64,000 bases of DNA from Clostridiaceae bacterium (GTDB lineage Bacteria > Bacillota > Clostridia > DSM-8532). The stretch spans positions 30,477-94,476 of the forward strand of contig JAAXZX010000004.1 in NCBI GenBank assembly GCA_012719645.1, written 5' to 3'. Below are positions 53,328-62,004 of this stretch, in pieces. A program made the translations under genes and the position numbers. The notes below the pieces were generated by a model. That model searched no databases and was not told where the DNA came from. It saw nothing but the letters and a program-made list of their open reading frames with translations. How positions within the stretch are numbered: position 1 is the first letter of the stretch; each line of letters begins with the position of its first letter.

Positions 53328-53710
53328 AGCCATTGGATACGGTATCCGTGCTGATTCCCTCTAAGGCAGAATACGTGAGCATTGTCCGGCTGACAGCCTC
53401 CGGCATAGCAAACAGGATGGGATTCGACATAGATGAAATCGAAGATATCAAGGTATCCATCTCGGAAGCCATCAACAGGATGATAGACAAGGGTATATCT
53501 TCCGATAGCATCAGGATCGATTTCCATCTGTACGGCGATTTTATCAGGATTGATTTCAGGCTTTCAGGCAGTTCAACACGTGATATTTTTGAAAGTGAAG
53601 AAGATGGCTTTGCTTTTGAAATCATCCGTGCCCTGATGGATGAGGTGAACCTGGACACGGATGACCATGTGTTGTTATCCATGACAAAAAAGCTTGAAAG
53701 GGCTGTCTGA
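53324..53710 (+). CDS. Degenerate RsbW/SpoIIAB-like GHKL protein
   Basis: A 128-residue protein with the overall anti-sigma kinase layout (IEDIKVSISEAINRMIDKG, HLYGDFIRIDFRLS, FEIIRALMDEV). The ATP-binding boxes are damaged: the N-box is EAINRM where kinases have EAxxNA, the DxGxG box is missing and the G-x-G-L box reads EDGFAFEII. It probably does not bind ATP and may be a structural or decoy anti-sigma. The stop is three bases before the sigma gene. Confidence 0.75.
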   Translation: MKPLDTVSVLIPSKAEYVSIVRLTASGIANRMGFDIDEIEDIKVSISEAINRMIDKGISSDSIRIDFHLYGDFIRIDFRLSGSSTRDIFESEEDGFAFEIIRALMDEVNLDTDDHVLLSMTKKLERAV

Positions 53711-53712
53711 AG

Positions 53713-54471
53713 ATGAGCAAGAGACAAGAATCTCCGGAAAACCTGGAGCGTACGGAGAAAGAACTGTTTGAGGCCTACCGCAGGGACCGTGATCTGGAAA
53801 TCCGCAATGAGATAATATCCCGTTACATGTATCTTGCAGATATCATCACCAAGAAATTCGCCAACAGGGGTGTTGAGAGTGATGATATCTATCAGGTTGC
53901 ATGCGTGGCGCTGATAAACGCCGTTGAGCGTTTCGATCCGGATGCCGACGTGAAGTTTGTCAGCTTTGCCACTCCCACCATCATTGGGGAAATTAAGCGG
54001 TATTTCCGGGACAAGGCCTCGGTTATACGCATACCCCGGCGCATATACGAAGTCTACCAGAAAGTGAACCAGGCTCGCGAATACCTGATGCAGAGGCTTA
54101 AACGGGCGCCCAGGATAGACGAGATCGCAGAATACCTCAAGATGAAGGAAGAAACCATACTGGAAATAATTGAATCCTGGAATGTCTATAATATCCAGTC
54201 CTTCGACCAGACAGTATTTGAGGAGGACGACCTGGAACTCCATGAAACTGTGGGACAGGACGACGAAACCTTTGAAAGGATCAACAACCGTGATTTCCTT
54301 GAGAAGGCCATGGAGAACTTCAACCAGGCCGAGAAACTGTTCATTAAGCTTCGTTTCTTTGAAAACAAAACACAAAAGGATATCGCAAAGCACTTCAATG
54401 TATCCCAGATGTACATATCCCGTCTGGAGAAAAGAACTCTCGAAAAATTCCGCTATATTTTAAAGAAGTGA
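53713..54471 (+). CDS. Sigma-70 factor of the SigB/SigF/SigG group
   Basis: A 252-residue sigma factor. Region 2 has DDIYQVACVALINAVERFDPDADVKFVSFATPTIIGEIKRYFRDK, region 3 follows (IRIPRRIYEVYQKVNQAREYLMQRLKRAPRIDEIAEYLKM), region 4 ends with FENKTQKDIAKHFNVSQMYISRLEKRTLEKFRYIL. This is the stress/sporulation type with partner switching. It is not clearly one of the sporulation sigma factors; gene context resembles a general stress module. Confidence 0.9.
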   Translation: MSKRQESPENLERTEKELFEAYRRDRDLEIRNEIISRYMYLADIITKKFANRGVESDDIYQVACVALINAVERFDPDADVKFVSFATPTIIGEIKRYFRDKASVIRIPRRIYEVYQKVNQAREYLMQRLKRAPRIDEIAEYLKMKEETILEIIESWNVYNIQSFDQTVFEEDDLELHETVGQDDETFERINNRDFLEKAMENFNQAEKLFIKLRFFENKTQKDIAKHFNVSQMYISRLEKRTLEKFRYILKK

Positions 54472-54544
54472 AAAGTGGGTAAATATAAGTAAAGAGCTTT
54501 CAGAGAGTAATCTGTCTGCTCCATGAGCGGGGGAATATATAGGT

Positions 54545-54997
54545 ATGAGTGTCAAACAAAAAGATGGTATTCAGATATACAGCGAAATGATCAGCAGCGA
54601 TACCTACGAGGTATGTCGGCAGGTTAAGGTCATTCTGAACAGGCTTGAGCGAATTTCGGAAATTGACGACGATCAGCAGTTTGATATCAGGGTGATCCTG
54701 AGCGAGCTTCTGCAGAACGCCATAAGGCATGGCAACGCCAATGACAGCAATAAAAAGGTGTTTGTGGACGTATGGCTGCATGATGACAGCCGTGTTCTGT
54801 CCATACGTGTGACTGACCAGGGACAGGGTTTTGATGTTAAACGCACCATTGAGTGCAGGGGAAAAGGATGCAGCGATGAGCTGGCCATGGATGAGTCGGG
54901 CAGGGGTCTGCTCATTGTCCGGAACCTTTGTGATGACATACAGTTTAACCCTGTGGGCAATGCCATTACGGTCAGAATGAGATTGGGCTCTCACTGA
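54545..54997 (+). CDS. Anti-sigma serine kinase, intact GHKL (RsbW-like)
   Basis: A 150-residue protein 73 bases downstream of the sigma gene. All ATP-binding boxes are present: N-box ILSELLQNAIRHGN, the DQGQGFD box and GRGLLIVRNLCD. It should bind the sigma factor and phosphorylate the STAS antagonist. No good Shine-Dalgarno is seen except GGGGGAATATATAGG upstream. The contrast with the degenerate paralogue in the same operon suggests division of labour. Confidence 0.86.
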   Translation: MSVKQKDGIQIYSEMISSDTYEVCRQVKVILNRLERISEIDDDQQFDIRVILSELLQNAIRHGNANDSNKKVFVDVWLHDDSRVLSIRVTDQGQGFDVKRTIECRGKGCSDELAMDESGRGLLIVRNLCDDIQFNPVGNAITVRMRLGSH

Positions 54998-55016
54998 AAT
55001 GACTTCCTGAAGCGAT

Positions 55017-55056
55017 GGGACGGTTCTCAAGCCACCAGGGCCTGGAGGACCGTCCC
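55017..55056 (+). terminator. Terminator with GGGACGGT/ACCGTCCC stem
   Basis: GGGACGGT and ACCGTCCC pair around a loop that contains its own CCAGGGCCTGG palindrome; TTGTTTCTTTCC follows. It ends the sigma module and contains the GGGACGGTTC motif of the repeats near 1.9 kb and 63.9 kb. Confidence 0.75.
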
Positions 55057-55090
55057 TTGTTTCTTTCCCGCCTTTTATTTTCCTGGCAAA

Positions 55091-55107
55091 GGTAAGGGAA
55101 GGACAAA
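55091..55107 (+). promoter_or_regulatory. Weak CtsR-like heptad pair before the clp gene
   Basis: GGTAAGG and GGACAAA are separated by three bases, the spacing of the CtsR operator GGTCAAA-N3-GGTCAAA. The first is a 4/7 match and the second 6/7. A possible promoter (TGTTCA-N17-TAAAAT) lies just downstream. CtsR control is a weak suggestion. Confidence 0.3.
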
Positions 55108-55168
55108 CTCGGCTCTGTTCATGCCGGGGGTTTTGTGATAAAATGAAGACGAGGAGTTGATATAGAAG

Positions 55169-57511
55169 ATGATGAAATGCTCTATTTGCAAGGAAAATGT
55201 CGCCGTGGTATTTATCACGCGAGTTATAGACGGAAAAGCCGAACCCATGGGCCTGTGCATGTCCTGCGCGCAGAAGCAGGGCCTTGCTCCGCTTCAGCAG
55301 ATGATAAGCCAGACAGGACTGACCCAGGAGGATCTTGAAAACCTTAACGAGCAGATGACAGCCTTATTCGGCGATATGAATATGGATGAATTCATACAGT
55401 CCCTTCCCGTCAGCGCGGACGACAGGCAGGATTCCGATGACGAAAACAGGAATTCCATGCTCCGTTTCATGAACTCCGTATTTCCCGCATTCGGGCCGGG
55501 GAATCCCAAGGATTCGGGCAAGCCCGGGAAACAGGACCCGGTATCTGAAAAAACCGCAAGGCCGCAGCAGAAACCGATGAAAAACCCGAGGAAGAACCTG
55601 AACGCCTTTGGCACCAACCTCAATGAAAAAGCGAGGTCGGGCGCCATTGACAGGATTGTCGGCCGGGAAAAGGAGATTGAAAGGACCATCCAGATCCTCA
55701 ACCGCAGGACAAAGAACAACCCGGTTCTTCTCGGCGAGCCCGGCGTGGGCAAGACCGCCATAGCCGAAGGGCTTGCCCTGAGGATTGTTGAGAACAGGGT
55801 ACCCAGGAAGCTTGCCGACAAGGAGATATACCTGCTCGACCTGGCTGCCATTGTTGCCGGGACACAGTTCAGGGGCCAGTTTGAAGCAAGGATGAAAGCC
55901 ATCCTTGACGAGGCCAGGGAACAACAGAATGTGATACTCGTTATAGACGAACTCCATAATATCGTCGGAGCGGGAGAGGCCGAAGGGGGAGCCATGAATG
56001 CGGCCAATATTCTGAAACCCGCTTTGGCAAGGGGAGATATCCAGATCATCGGAGCCACTACCCTGGAGGATTACAGGAAGCACATAGAAAAGGACAGCGC
56101 CCTGGAAAGAAGGTTCCAGCCCGTTATAGTGGAGGAGCCATCGGTTGAGGAGTCCGTCGAGATCCTCAAGGGAGTGAAGGAGTACTATGAGAACTTCCAC
56201 CAGGTAAGGTATTCCGATGAGGTGATTGAGTTCGCGGTCAGGATGTCCGCCCGCTATATACATGACAGGTTCCTGCCCGACAAGGCCATTGATGTGATAG
56301 ACGAGGCCGGTTCCCGGGTGAACCTTAAAAATGAAGGGGCCCTTGAACTGGATAACCTGAGGGCCCAGTTGAAAGCCATCCAGGAAAAGAAGGAACAGGC
56401 GGCGCTTGAGGACAACTATCAGCTCGCTGCCAGCTACAAGGTGGAAGAATGCCGGCTTATCGATCGCATAAAGGAAGTCGAGCGCGAGGCAGGCACCATG
56501 GATGTGACCATCGGCGATATCGCCCATGTCATCGAAGCCTGGACAGGTATCCCTGTACAGCGCATAACAGAGGGTGAGGCGGAAAAACTTCTTAAGCTTG
56601 AGGAGCGCCTGCACCGGCGTGTCGTAGGGCAGGATGAGGCAGTATCAAGCCTTGCCCGTGCCATCAGGAGGACAAGGTCGGATTTCAGGAGCAAGAAAAA
56701 GCCTGCCAGCTTCATCTTCGTGGGACCCACCGGGGTTGGAAAGACAGAGCTGGCCAAGGCGCTGGCAAACGAGCTCTTCGGAAGCGATGACGCCATGATA
56801 CGACTGGATATGTCTGAGTACATGGAGAAGCATACAGTTTCCAAGCTGATAGGTGCGCCTCCGGGATATGTGGGGTACGACCAGGGCGGCCAGCTGACAG
56901 AAAAGGTCCGCAGGAAGCCCTACTCGGTGCTGCTCCTGGATGAGATCGAAAAGGCCCATCCCGACGTGTTCAACATACTCCTCCAGATCATGGAGGACGG
57001 GCGTCTGACCGACAGCATGGGCAGGACCGTAAACTTTGAGAATACCCTGCTGATTATGACTTCCAATGCGGGAACAGGCTTCAGGGCCGGGAGCATCGGT
57101 TTTAACCAGGAGGGCTATGATGTCCTTAAGGAAAGGGTGGACAAGGCGGTAAAGGACACCTTCAGACCTGAGTTCCTCAACCGTGTGGATGAAATAGTGG
57201 TGTTTGACAGGCTTACCAGGGAACAGCTCAGGCAGATCGCCGATATAATGCTCAGGGAAGTGGAGAATGACGTACGCGAAAAGGGTATGAGCATCACCTT
57301 CGGGGACGACGTCAGGGAATTCCTGATTGACAAGGGCTTTGATCCAAAGTATGGGGCCCGTCCGTTAAGAAAGACCATCCAGCGCCTTATTGAGGACGAA
57401 CTGGCCGAGATGTTCCTGTCAGGCAGGATCAGGGAAGGCTGCGGAATTGAGGCCTCCATGAACGGCAATAAAGTCGGCTTCACGGTTTCCAGCCTGCCGG
57501 ACAAGGCATAG
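55169..57511 (+). CDS. clpE: ClpE-like AAA+ ATPase with N-terminal zinc finger
   Basis: A 780-residue Hsp100 protein. An N-terminal zinc finger (Cys4, Cys7, Cys30, Cys33) replaces the usual Clp_N repeat, the mark of ClpE. A linker with basic/Pro-rich sequence leads to AAA+ domain 1 (Walker A GEPGVGKT), a coiled UVR-like M region (KEQAALEDNYQLAASYKVEECRLIDRI) and AAA+ domain 2 (GPTGVGKT, TSNAG). It unfolds proteins for ClpP. It follows the stress sigma module. Family symbol is by architecture; the true orthologue may differ. Confidence 0.88.
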   Translation: MMKCSICKENVAVVFITRVIDGKAEPMGLCMSCAQKQGLAPLQQMISQTGLTQEDLENLNEQMTALFGDMNMDEFIQSLPVSADDRQDSDDENRNSMLRFMNSVFPAFGPGNPKDSGKPGKQDPVSEKTARPQQKPMKNPRKNLNAFGTNLNEKARSGAIDRIVGREKEIERTIQILNRRTKNNPVLLGEPGVGKTAIAEGLALRIVENRVPRKLADKEIYLLDLAAIVAGTQFRGQFEARMKAILDEAREQQNVILVIDELHNIVGAGEAEGGAMNAANILKPALARGDIQIIGATTLEDYRKHIEKDSALERRFQPVIVEEPSVEESVEILKGVKEYYENFHQVRYSDEVIEFAVRMSARYIHDRFLPDKAIDVIDEAGSRVNLKNEGALELDNLRAQLKAIQEKKEQAALEDNYQLAASYKVEECRLIDRIKEVEREAGTMDVTIGDIAHVIEAWTGIPVQRITEGEAEKLLKLEERLHRRVVGQDEAVSSLARAIRRTRSDFRSKKKPASFIFVGPTGVGKTELAKALANELFGSDDAMIRLDMSEYMEKHTVSKLIGAPPGYVGYDQGGQLTEKVRRKPYSVLLLDEIEKAHPDVFNILLQIMEDGRLTDSMGRTVNFENTLLIMTSNAGTGFRAGSIGFNQEGYDVLKERVDKAVKDTFRPEFLNRVDEIVVFDRLTREQLRQIADIMLREVENDVREKGMSITFGDDVREFLIDKGFDPKYGARPLRKTIQRLIEDELAEMFLSGRIREGCGIEASMNGNKVGFTVSSLPDKA

Positions 57512-57570
57512 GCCTGGCCTGATATCCCGGCCTTCGGCCGGGCAGTCCGCAATTGATAGATACAGAATAA

Positions 57571-57620
57571 AAACCCCGCGCTTATGAAATTATAAAATCA
57601 GATTTAAAGCGCGGGGTGTT
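57571..57620 (+). terminator. Terminator hairpin whose 3' arm holds the next gene's ribosome binding site
   Basis: ACCCCGCGCTT (57573-57583) and AAGCGCGGGGT (57607-57617) form an 11-bp stem enclosing an AT-rich ~23-base loop, followed by GTTTTT. GGGGTG within the right arm is the ribosome binding site of the 57-residue gene starting at 57624. The loop could hold a promoter for the spoVA unit. Confidence 0.7.
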
Positions 57621-57623
57621 TTT

Positions 57624-57797
57624 ATGGAAAGAACAGAGAGAAGGCCCAGGATAAACGCACTCTATGTAATTCTTGCCCTTCTGCTGGTCGCTGCCCTTGT
57701 TGCCGGGATCTGGTTTCTCATAGGGTCGGGAAAGAGCAGGGAGCCAAACAGGGGAACCTATGTCATGGCACAGCATAACGAGGTGAAAGGTGCATGA
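57624..57797 (+). CDS. 57-residue single-helix membrane protein before spoVAC (absent from ORF track)
   Basis: An ORF too short for the track: MERTERRPRINALYVILALL onward, one transmembrane segment (LYVILALLLVAALVAGIWFLIG), then a basic and polar tail ending in VKGA. The ribosome binding site GGGGTG is five bases upstream. The stop overlaps the spoVAC start by four bases (ATGA), so the two are translationally coupled. Not a family I recognise; a role in the SpoVA channel or spore membrane is only inferred from position. Confidence 0.72.
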   Translation: MERTERRPRINALYVILALLLVAALVAGIWFLIGSGKSREPNRGTYVMAQHNEVKGA

Positions 57798-58246
57798 GCA
57801 TGAAGGTCACTAAGCATGAATACCAGCATTTGGTGAAAGAAACCATGCCATCATCCAGGGTGCTGCGCAATGTCCTGGCTGCCTTTGTTACAGGCGGGCT
57901 CATATGCGCCCTGGCCCAGGTCTTTTTCATGGGCCTGGAGGGCCTGGGGGTTGATGAGGAAACCGCTTATATGCTGACCACCGTTATCATGATATTCCTG
58001 GGGGCTTTGCTGACAGGCCTGAACATCTACGACAAGATAGGAAAATTCGGTGGCGCGGGAGCGTCCATACCGGTGACCGGTTTTTCCAATTCCATCGTTT
58101 CCCCTGCCATGGAATACAAGAGAGAGGGATATGTGATGGGCGTAGGGGCGAGGATGTTCGTTATAGCCGGCCCGGTCCTGGTATACGGAATCTTCGCTTC
58201 CGTGGTGGCAGGGCTGATCTACTATATTTGGACCCAGGTCATGTAG
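57794..58246 (+). CDS. spoVAC: Stage V sporulation protein AC (DPA channel component)
   Basis: A 150-residue membrane protein with GAGGTGAAAGGTGC upstream. Seen: TGGLICALAQ, YDKIGKFGGAGASIPVTGFSNSIVSPAMEYKREGYVMGVGARMF, the SpoVAC/AEb signature, with four helices. SpoVAC forms a mechanosensitive-like channel for dipicolinic acid uptake into the forespore. It overlaps the 57-residue gene and precedes spoVAD by about 45 bases. Expression under sigma-G is expected. Confidence 0.94.
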   Translation: MSMKVTKHEYQHLVKETMPSSRVLRNVLAAFVTGGLICALAQVFFMGLEGLGVDEETAYMLTTVIMIFLGALLTGLNIYDKIGKFGGAGASIPVTGFSNSIVSPAMEYKREGYVMGVGARMFVIAGPVLVYGIFASVVAGLIYYIWTQVM

Positions 58247-58292
58247 GGCATTATTGTCAGGATTATATGCTGAAAAGGACTGATACGGCCTA

Positions 58293-59306
58293 ATGAGCTC
58301 AAGAACAGGAAAGCAGACAATTGTACTGGAAAGACCCCCTGTGGTTATAGGGGGCGCGGCCATCGTAGGGAAAAAGGAAGGGGACGGCCCGCTTGCCAGG
58401 TATTTTGACCAGATCATAGATGATGAATACTTCGGTGAGAAGAGCTTTGAGAAGGCCGAGAGCAGGCTTCTCAGGGACACCCTGGTCAAAACCCTTGAGA
58501 AATGCGGGAAATCCGCCAGTGACATCCATTTTATCATTTCGGGCGATCTTCAGAACCAGTGCACGGCGGCCAACTATGCCTTCCGTGATTTCCAGGCGCC
58601 CTTTTTGGGGATCTACGGCGCATGTTCCACCATGGCTGAATCCCTGGCCATAGGTGCGGTCTTCATCGATGCCGGAGCCGCAGAAATGACGGCATGCATA
58701 ACAGCAAGCCATTTCTGCTCGGCCGAAAAACAGTTCCGCTATCCGCTGGAGTTCGGCTACCAAAGGACCCCCACCGCCCAGTGGACCGTGACAGGAGCAG
58801 GCTGCATCCTCCTGGGAAAGCAGGGAAACGGGCCGCGGATTACCCGCCTGACATGCGGAACCGTTATTGACATGGGAATAAAGGATGCCAACAATATGGG
58901 AGCGGCAATGGCGCCGGCGGCCTGCGACACCATCCTGAAGCACCTGGAGGACACGGGAAGGGGCCTGGACTACTATGATCTTGTCCTTACGGGCGACCTG
59001 GGCAGTTTTGGGCGATCCATACTGGCAAGGCTCCTCAGGGACAACGGCGTTGATCCCGGCGACCGGTACGATGACTGCGGCTGCATGATCTTCGACCTGG
59101 AAAGGCAGGACGTGGTATGCGGCGGCAGCGGATGCGGATGCAGCGCCGCGGTGCTGTCAGCCTATGTCCTGGAACTCATGAACCAGGGTAAGATCAACAA
59201 GGTCCTGTTTGTTGCCACAGGAGCCCTCATGAGCCCGGCCTGGATCCAGCAGGGGGACAGCATCCCTTGCATAGCCCATGCAGTGAGCCTGGAAAATACC
59301 CCATGA
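58293..59306 (+). CDS. spoVAD: Stage V sporulation protein AD
   Basis: A 337-residue protein with a thiolase-like fold that binds dipicolinic acid. Seen: KQTIVLERPPVVIGGAAIVGKKEGDGPLA, DLQNQCTAANYAFRDFQAPFLGIYGACSTMAES, FPLEFG-like RYPLEFGYQRTPTAQWTVTGAG. The catalytic-type Cys of thiolases (GACSTM) is retained in the family. It should sit on the membrane facing the core compartment. Central gene of the spoVA unit. Confidence 0.95.
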   Translation: MSSRTGKQTIVLERPPVVIGGAAIVGKKEGDGPLARYFDQIIDDEYFGEKSFEKAESRLLRDTLVKTLEKCGKSASDIHFIISGDLQNQCTAANYAFRDFQAPFLGIYGACSTMAESLAIGAVFIDAGAAEMTACITASHFCSAEKQFRYPLEFGYQRTPTAQWTVTGAGCILLGKQGNGPRITRLTCGTVIDMGIKDANNMGAAMAPAACDTILKHLEDTGRGLDYYDLVLTGDLGSFGRSILARLLRDNGVDPGDRYDDCGCMIFDLERQDVVCGGSGCGCSAAVLSAYVLELMNQGKINKVLFVATGALMSPAWIQQGDSIPCIAHAVSLENTP

Positions 59307-59346
59307 CATCGGACCGTTACTTGTGTATATTATAAGGAGGCCATAA

Positions 59347-59703
59347 ATGACCGACATAGTTAAAGCATTCATAACCGGCGGTATAATATGCGTTATCGCT
59401 CAGCTCTTGACCGATTATACCGGTATTACGCCTGCCAGGATAATGGTATTGTTTGTTGTGGCAGGGGTTGTCCTGGGGATCCTGGGAATCTACCCCGCAA
59501 TCGTGGAATTTGGCAGCGCCGGGGCAACCATTCCCCTTACAGGCTTTGGCAACACCCTGGCGAAAGGCGTTATCAAGGCAGTGAATGAAACAGGGCTTGC
59601 AGGCGTTCTGACGGGCGGTGTCAGGGCCGCGTCGGCAGGGATAACCTCGGCCATAACCTTTGGCTATATCATGGCTATCGTTTCCAGGCCTAAACTGAAG
59701 TGA
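59347..59703 (+). CDS. spoVAE: Stage V sporulation protein AE (AEb type)
   Basis: A 118-residue membrane protein with AAGGAGG before the ATG. FITGGIICVIAQLLTDYTGITPARIMVLFVVAGVVLGILGIY and the following EFGSAGATIPLTGFGNTLAKGVIKAV are the SpoVAE signature, homologous to SpoVAC. It is the minimal spoVAC-AD-AE set used by Clostridia. Only 24 bases separate it from the glycoside-hydrolase-like gene. Confidence 0.94.
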   Translation: MTDIVKAFITGGIICVIAQLLTDYTGITPARIMVLFVVAGVVLGILGIYPAIVEFGSAGATIPLTGFGNTLAKGVIKAVNETGLAGVLTGGVRAASAGITSAITFGYIMAIVSRPKLK

Positions 59704-59727
59704 TCAGACTAAACGGGGGGATATCAA

Positions 59728-61077
59728 ATGAACGAGAGACAAAAGAGGTCGAACAGAAAAAATGGGCAGGACGTGAGATACAGGCGTGCAGCGATCCTTC
59801 TGGCCATTCTGACATTGGCTGTCGGGATTACCCTGGCCTTTTTCTATATCCGGGGAAAAGACAAGCCGGGCGCAGAACAGACTCCTTCTCCAGGCCCGAC
59901 CGAACCGGCTGCAACTGGAACAGCCACACCCGAACCCACCCCTGCAGGGACACCCGAACCTGCACCAACACCCACACCAACACCCACCCCTGAGCCCACG
60001 CCGGATCCCGATAAGGATATGCGGAGCACCAGGAAGAATGATGTCAAGGTCAAGGCCCTGTACCTGAACCCCGGCAGTGTCAGGAACAACCTGGACCATT
60101 ATATAGACCTGGCCAACAGGACCGAGATCAATGCCTTTGTCATTGACATCAAGAGGGATGAAGGGATCATATCCTACGATTCGGATATACCTCTCGTCAA
60201 TGCTGCCAATGGCGACACCCCCGGCTTCGATATACGGGAGGTCACAAAAAAGCTACATGACAACAATATCATAGCCATTGCCAGGCTGGTTACCTTCAAG
60301 GACACAACCATCACGAAATATAAACCCGAGCTTGCAATAAAAACCGCTGACGGCGGGATACTGGAGATCAAGGAATCGGGCGGATTCAAATCGCGCTGGC
60401 TTGATCCCACAAACAGGGAAACATGGGACTACATTCTCAGCATCGTCCAGGAAGCGGTTGAATTCGGGTTCGACGAGATCCAGTTCGACTATATACGCTT
60501 CCCCGAGACCACCCTGTACAAGAACTATGTGATAAACCTGGAAGAAGGCAGGGAGCGCCATGAGGTCATAGAGGAATTCATCCGCTATATACGCCACAAC
60601 CTGCCTTATGATACCGTGATCAGCGCCGACATCTTCGGAATGCCTCTCATCAGCTCAAGGGATTACGGCGAGATAGGCCAGACCCTTGAGTCCATCGGCT
60701 GGAGCCTGGATTATATCTGCCCCATGGTATACCCGTCCCATTTCGCCAACAGCTCGAAAGGCACCATGGGAAACGGTGTGGGGCAGACAATCAACGGCAT
60801 CAAGTTCACCCATCCGGATCTGAAACCCTACGAGGTGGTATACAATACCCTGATAGTCGGGAGGGACAGGATTGCAAGTGTTGATGGCTACAACCTCAAT
60901 GTGCGTCCGTATATCCAGGGCTTTACGGCTTCCTACCTGCCTTCGGGCTATTACATGAAGTACGGGGTGGAGGAGTACCGCGCCCAGATCCAGGCGGTAT
61001 ATGACGCGGGGTATGATGAGTGGATATTCTGGAACTCCCGTAACGAATACGTGGAAGCGGCCTTTCTGCCTGAATGA
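59728..61077 (+). CDS. Membrane-anchored putative glycoside hydrolase (DUF4015, TIM-barrel type)
   Basis: A 449-residue protein with GGGGGG upstream. N-terminal membrane helix (residues ~22-45), a Pro/Thr/Glu-rich linker with repeated PTPTPEPTP units (~residues 55-92), then a DUF4015 domain: VKALYLNPGSVRNN, FVIDIKRDEGIISYDSD, DEIQFDYIRFPE, SADIFGMPLISS, VYPSHFANSSKG. The Asp and Glu residues in IDIKRDEG and QFDYIRFPE are likely catalytic by analogy with GH13-like barrels. Substrate unknown, perhaps spore or cell-wall glycans. Confidence 0.85.
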   Translation: MNERQKRSNRKNGQDVRYRRAAILLAILTLAVGITLAFFYIRGKDKPGAEQTPSPGPTEPAATGTATPEPTPAGTPEPAPTPTPTPTPEPTPDPDKDMRSTRKNDVKVKALYLNPGSVRNNLDHYIDLANRTEINAFVIDIKRDEGIISYDSDIPLVNAANGDTPGFDIREVTKKLHDNNIIAIARLVTFKDTTITKYKPELAIKTADGGILEIKESGGFKSRWLDPTNRETWDYILSIVQEAVEFGFDEIQFDYIRFPETTLYKNYVINLEEGRERHEVIEEFIRYIRHNLPYDTVISADIFGMPLISSRDYGEIGQTLESIGWSLDYICPMVYPSHFANSSKGTMGNGVGQTINGIKFTHPDLKPYEVVYNTLIVGRDRIASVDGYNLNVRPYIQGFTASYLPSGYYMKYGVEEYRAQIQAVYDAGYDEWIFWNSRNEYVEAAFLPE

Positions 61078-61179
61078 TGAAAGCAATGTTTGTTATCGGG
61101 TTATCCATGCTGTATAATCTTCATAGGATTTTCCATGGGGGGATTTCCCCCACAACATTTTTCCGGAGGATTTCAGTTC

Positions 61180-62004
61180 ATGACTGTATTTGAGGCTTTA
61201 ACACTGGGTATCATCCAGGGCCTTACCGAGTTCCTGCCTGTGAGCAGTTCAGGTCATCTTGTACTGTTCCAGCAATTGTTCGGAATAGGGGGCGATATGG
61301 CCCTCACCTTCGATGTGGCCCTGCATGTGGGAACCCTTCTGGCGGTTATTGCGATCTATTGGAAGAAGATATGGGAAATGCTCAAACATCCCTTCTCAAA
61401 GCTTCCCGTGTACATTGTCCTGGGGACCATCCCGGCCGTCATAATCGCTCTCCTTTTCAAGGATGCCATTGAAGGGTATTACGCCAGCGGATCACTCCTG
61501 GCTCCCGGCTTTATTTTCACCGGCCTGGTCCTTTTGGGAGCGGAAAGGATAGGAAACGGCAGGAAGGACATAGAAAGAATGAAGCTTACCGATGCGCTGC
61601 TCATCGGAACTGCGCAGGGTATTGCGCTTATGCCCGGCGTATCCCGCTCGGGCATGACCATAACCTCGGGCCTTGCCCTTGGCCTCGGAAGAGGGTTTGC
61701 GGCGGACTATGCATTCTTGCTGAGCATCCCTGCAATACTGGGAGGCGCCCTACTGGACGTTGTGGATATACTGAAGGGCGAAACAGCAGCCATTGAAAGC
61801 ATCGGGATAATCCCCCTCATTACAGGGGTAGCGGCTGCCGCCATTACGGGTTTTGCGGCGATCAAGGTCATGCTGTCGGCGGTCAAGAAAATGAAGCTTA
61901 AGTATTTTGCCTGGTATGTATTGGCGCTGGGGATACTGATTATCATAGCCCGCGTCTTTTTCAGGGGGCAGTTCCCATGGCTTGGCCAGGTGGTGATGAT
62001 ATGA
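61180..62004 (+). CDS. uppP: Undecaprenyl-diphosphatase UppP (BacA)
   Basis: A 274-residue membrane enzyme that recycles undecaprenyl diphosphate. ATG 61180 follows CCGGAGG; the 30 extra residues of the track ORF lie in the leader. Seen: [21 protein letters not shown] with the catalytic Glu/His/Ser region, and the second motif [17 protein letters not shown], plus eight helices. The carrier it dephosphorylates is made from isoprenoid precursors (ispA, dxs). Its stop overlaps the tsaD start by four bases. Confidence 0.96.
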   Translation: MTVFEALTLGIIQGLTEFLPVSSSGHLVLFQQLFGIGGDMALTFDVALHVGTLLAVIAIYWKKIWEMLKHPFSKLPVYIVLGTIPAVIIALLFKDAIEGYYASGSLLAPGFIFTGLVLLGAERIGNGRKDIERMKLTDALLIGTAQGIALMPGVSRSGMTITSGLALGLGRGFAADYAFLLSIPAILGGALLDVVDILKGETAAIESIGIIPLITGVAAAAITGFAAIKVMLSAVKKMKLKYFAWYVLALGILIIIARVFFRGQFPWLGQVVMI

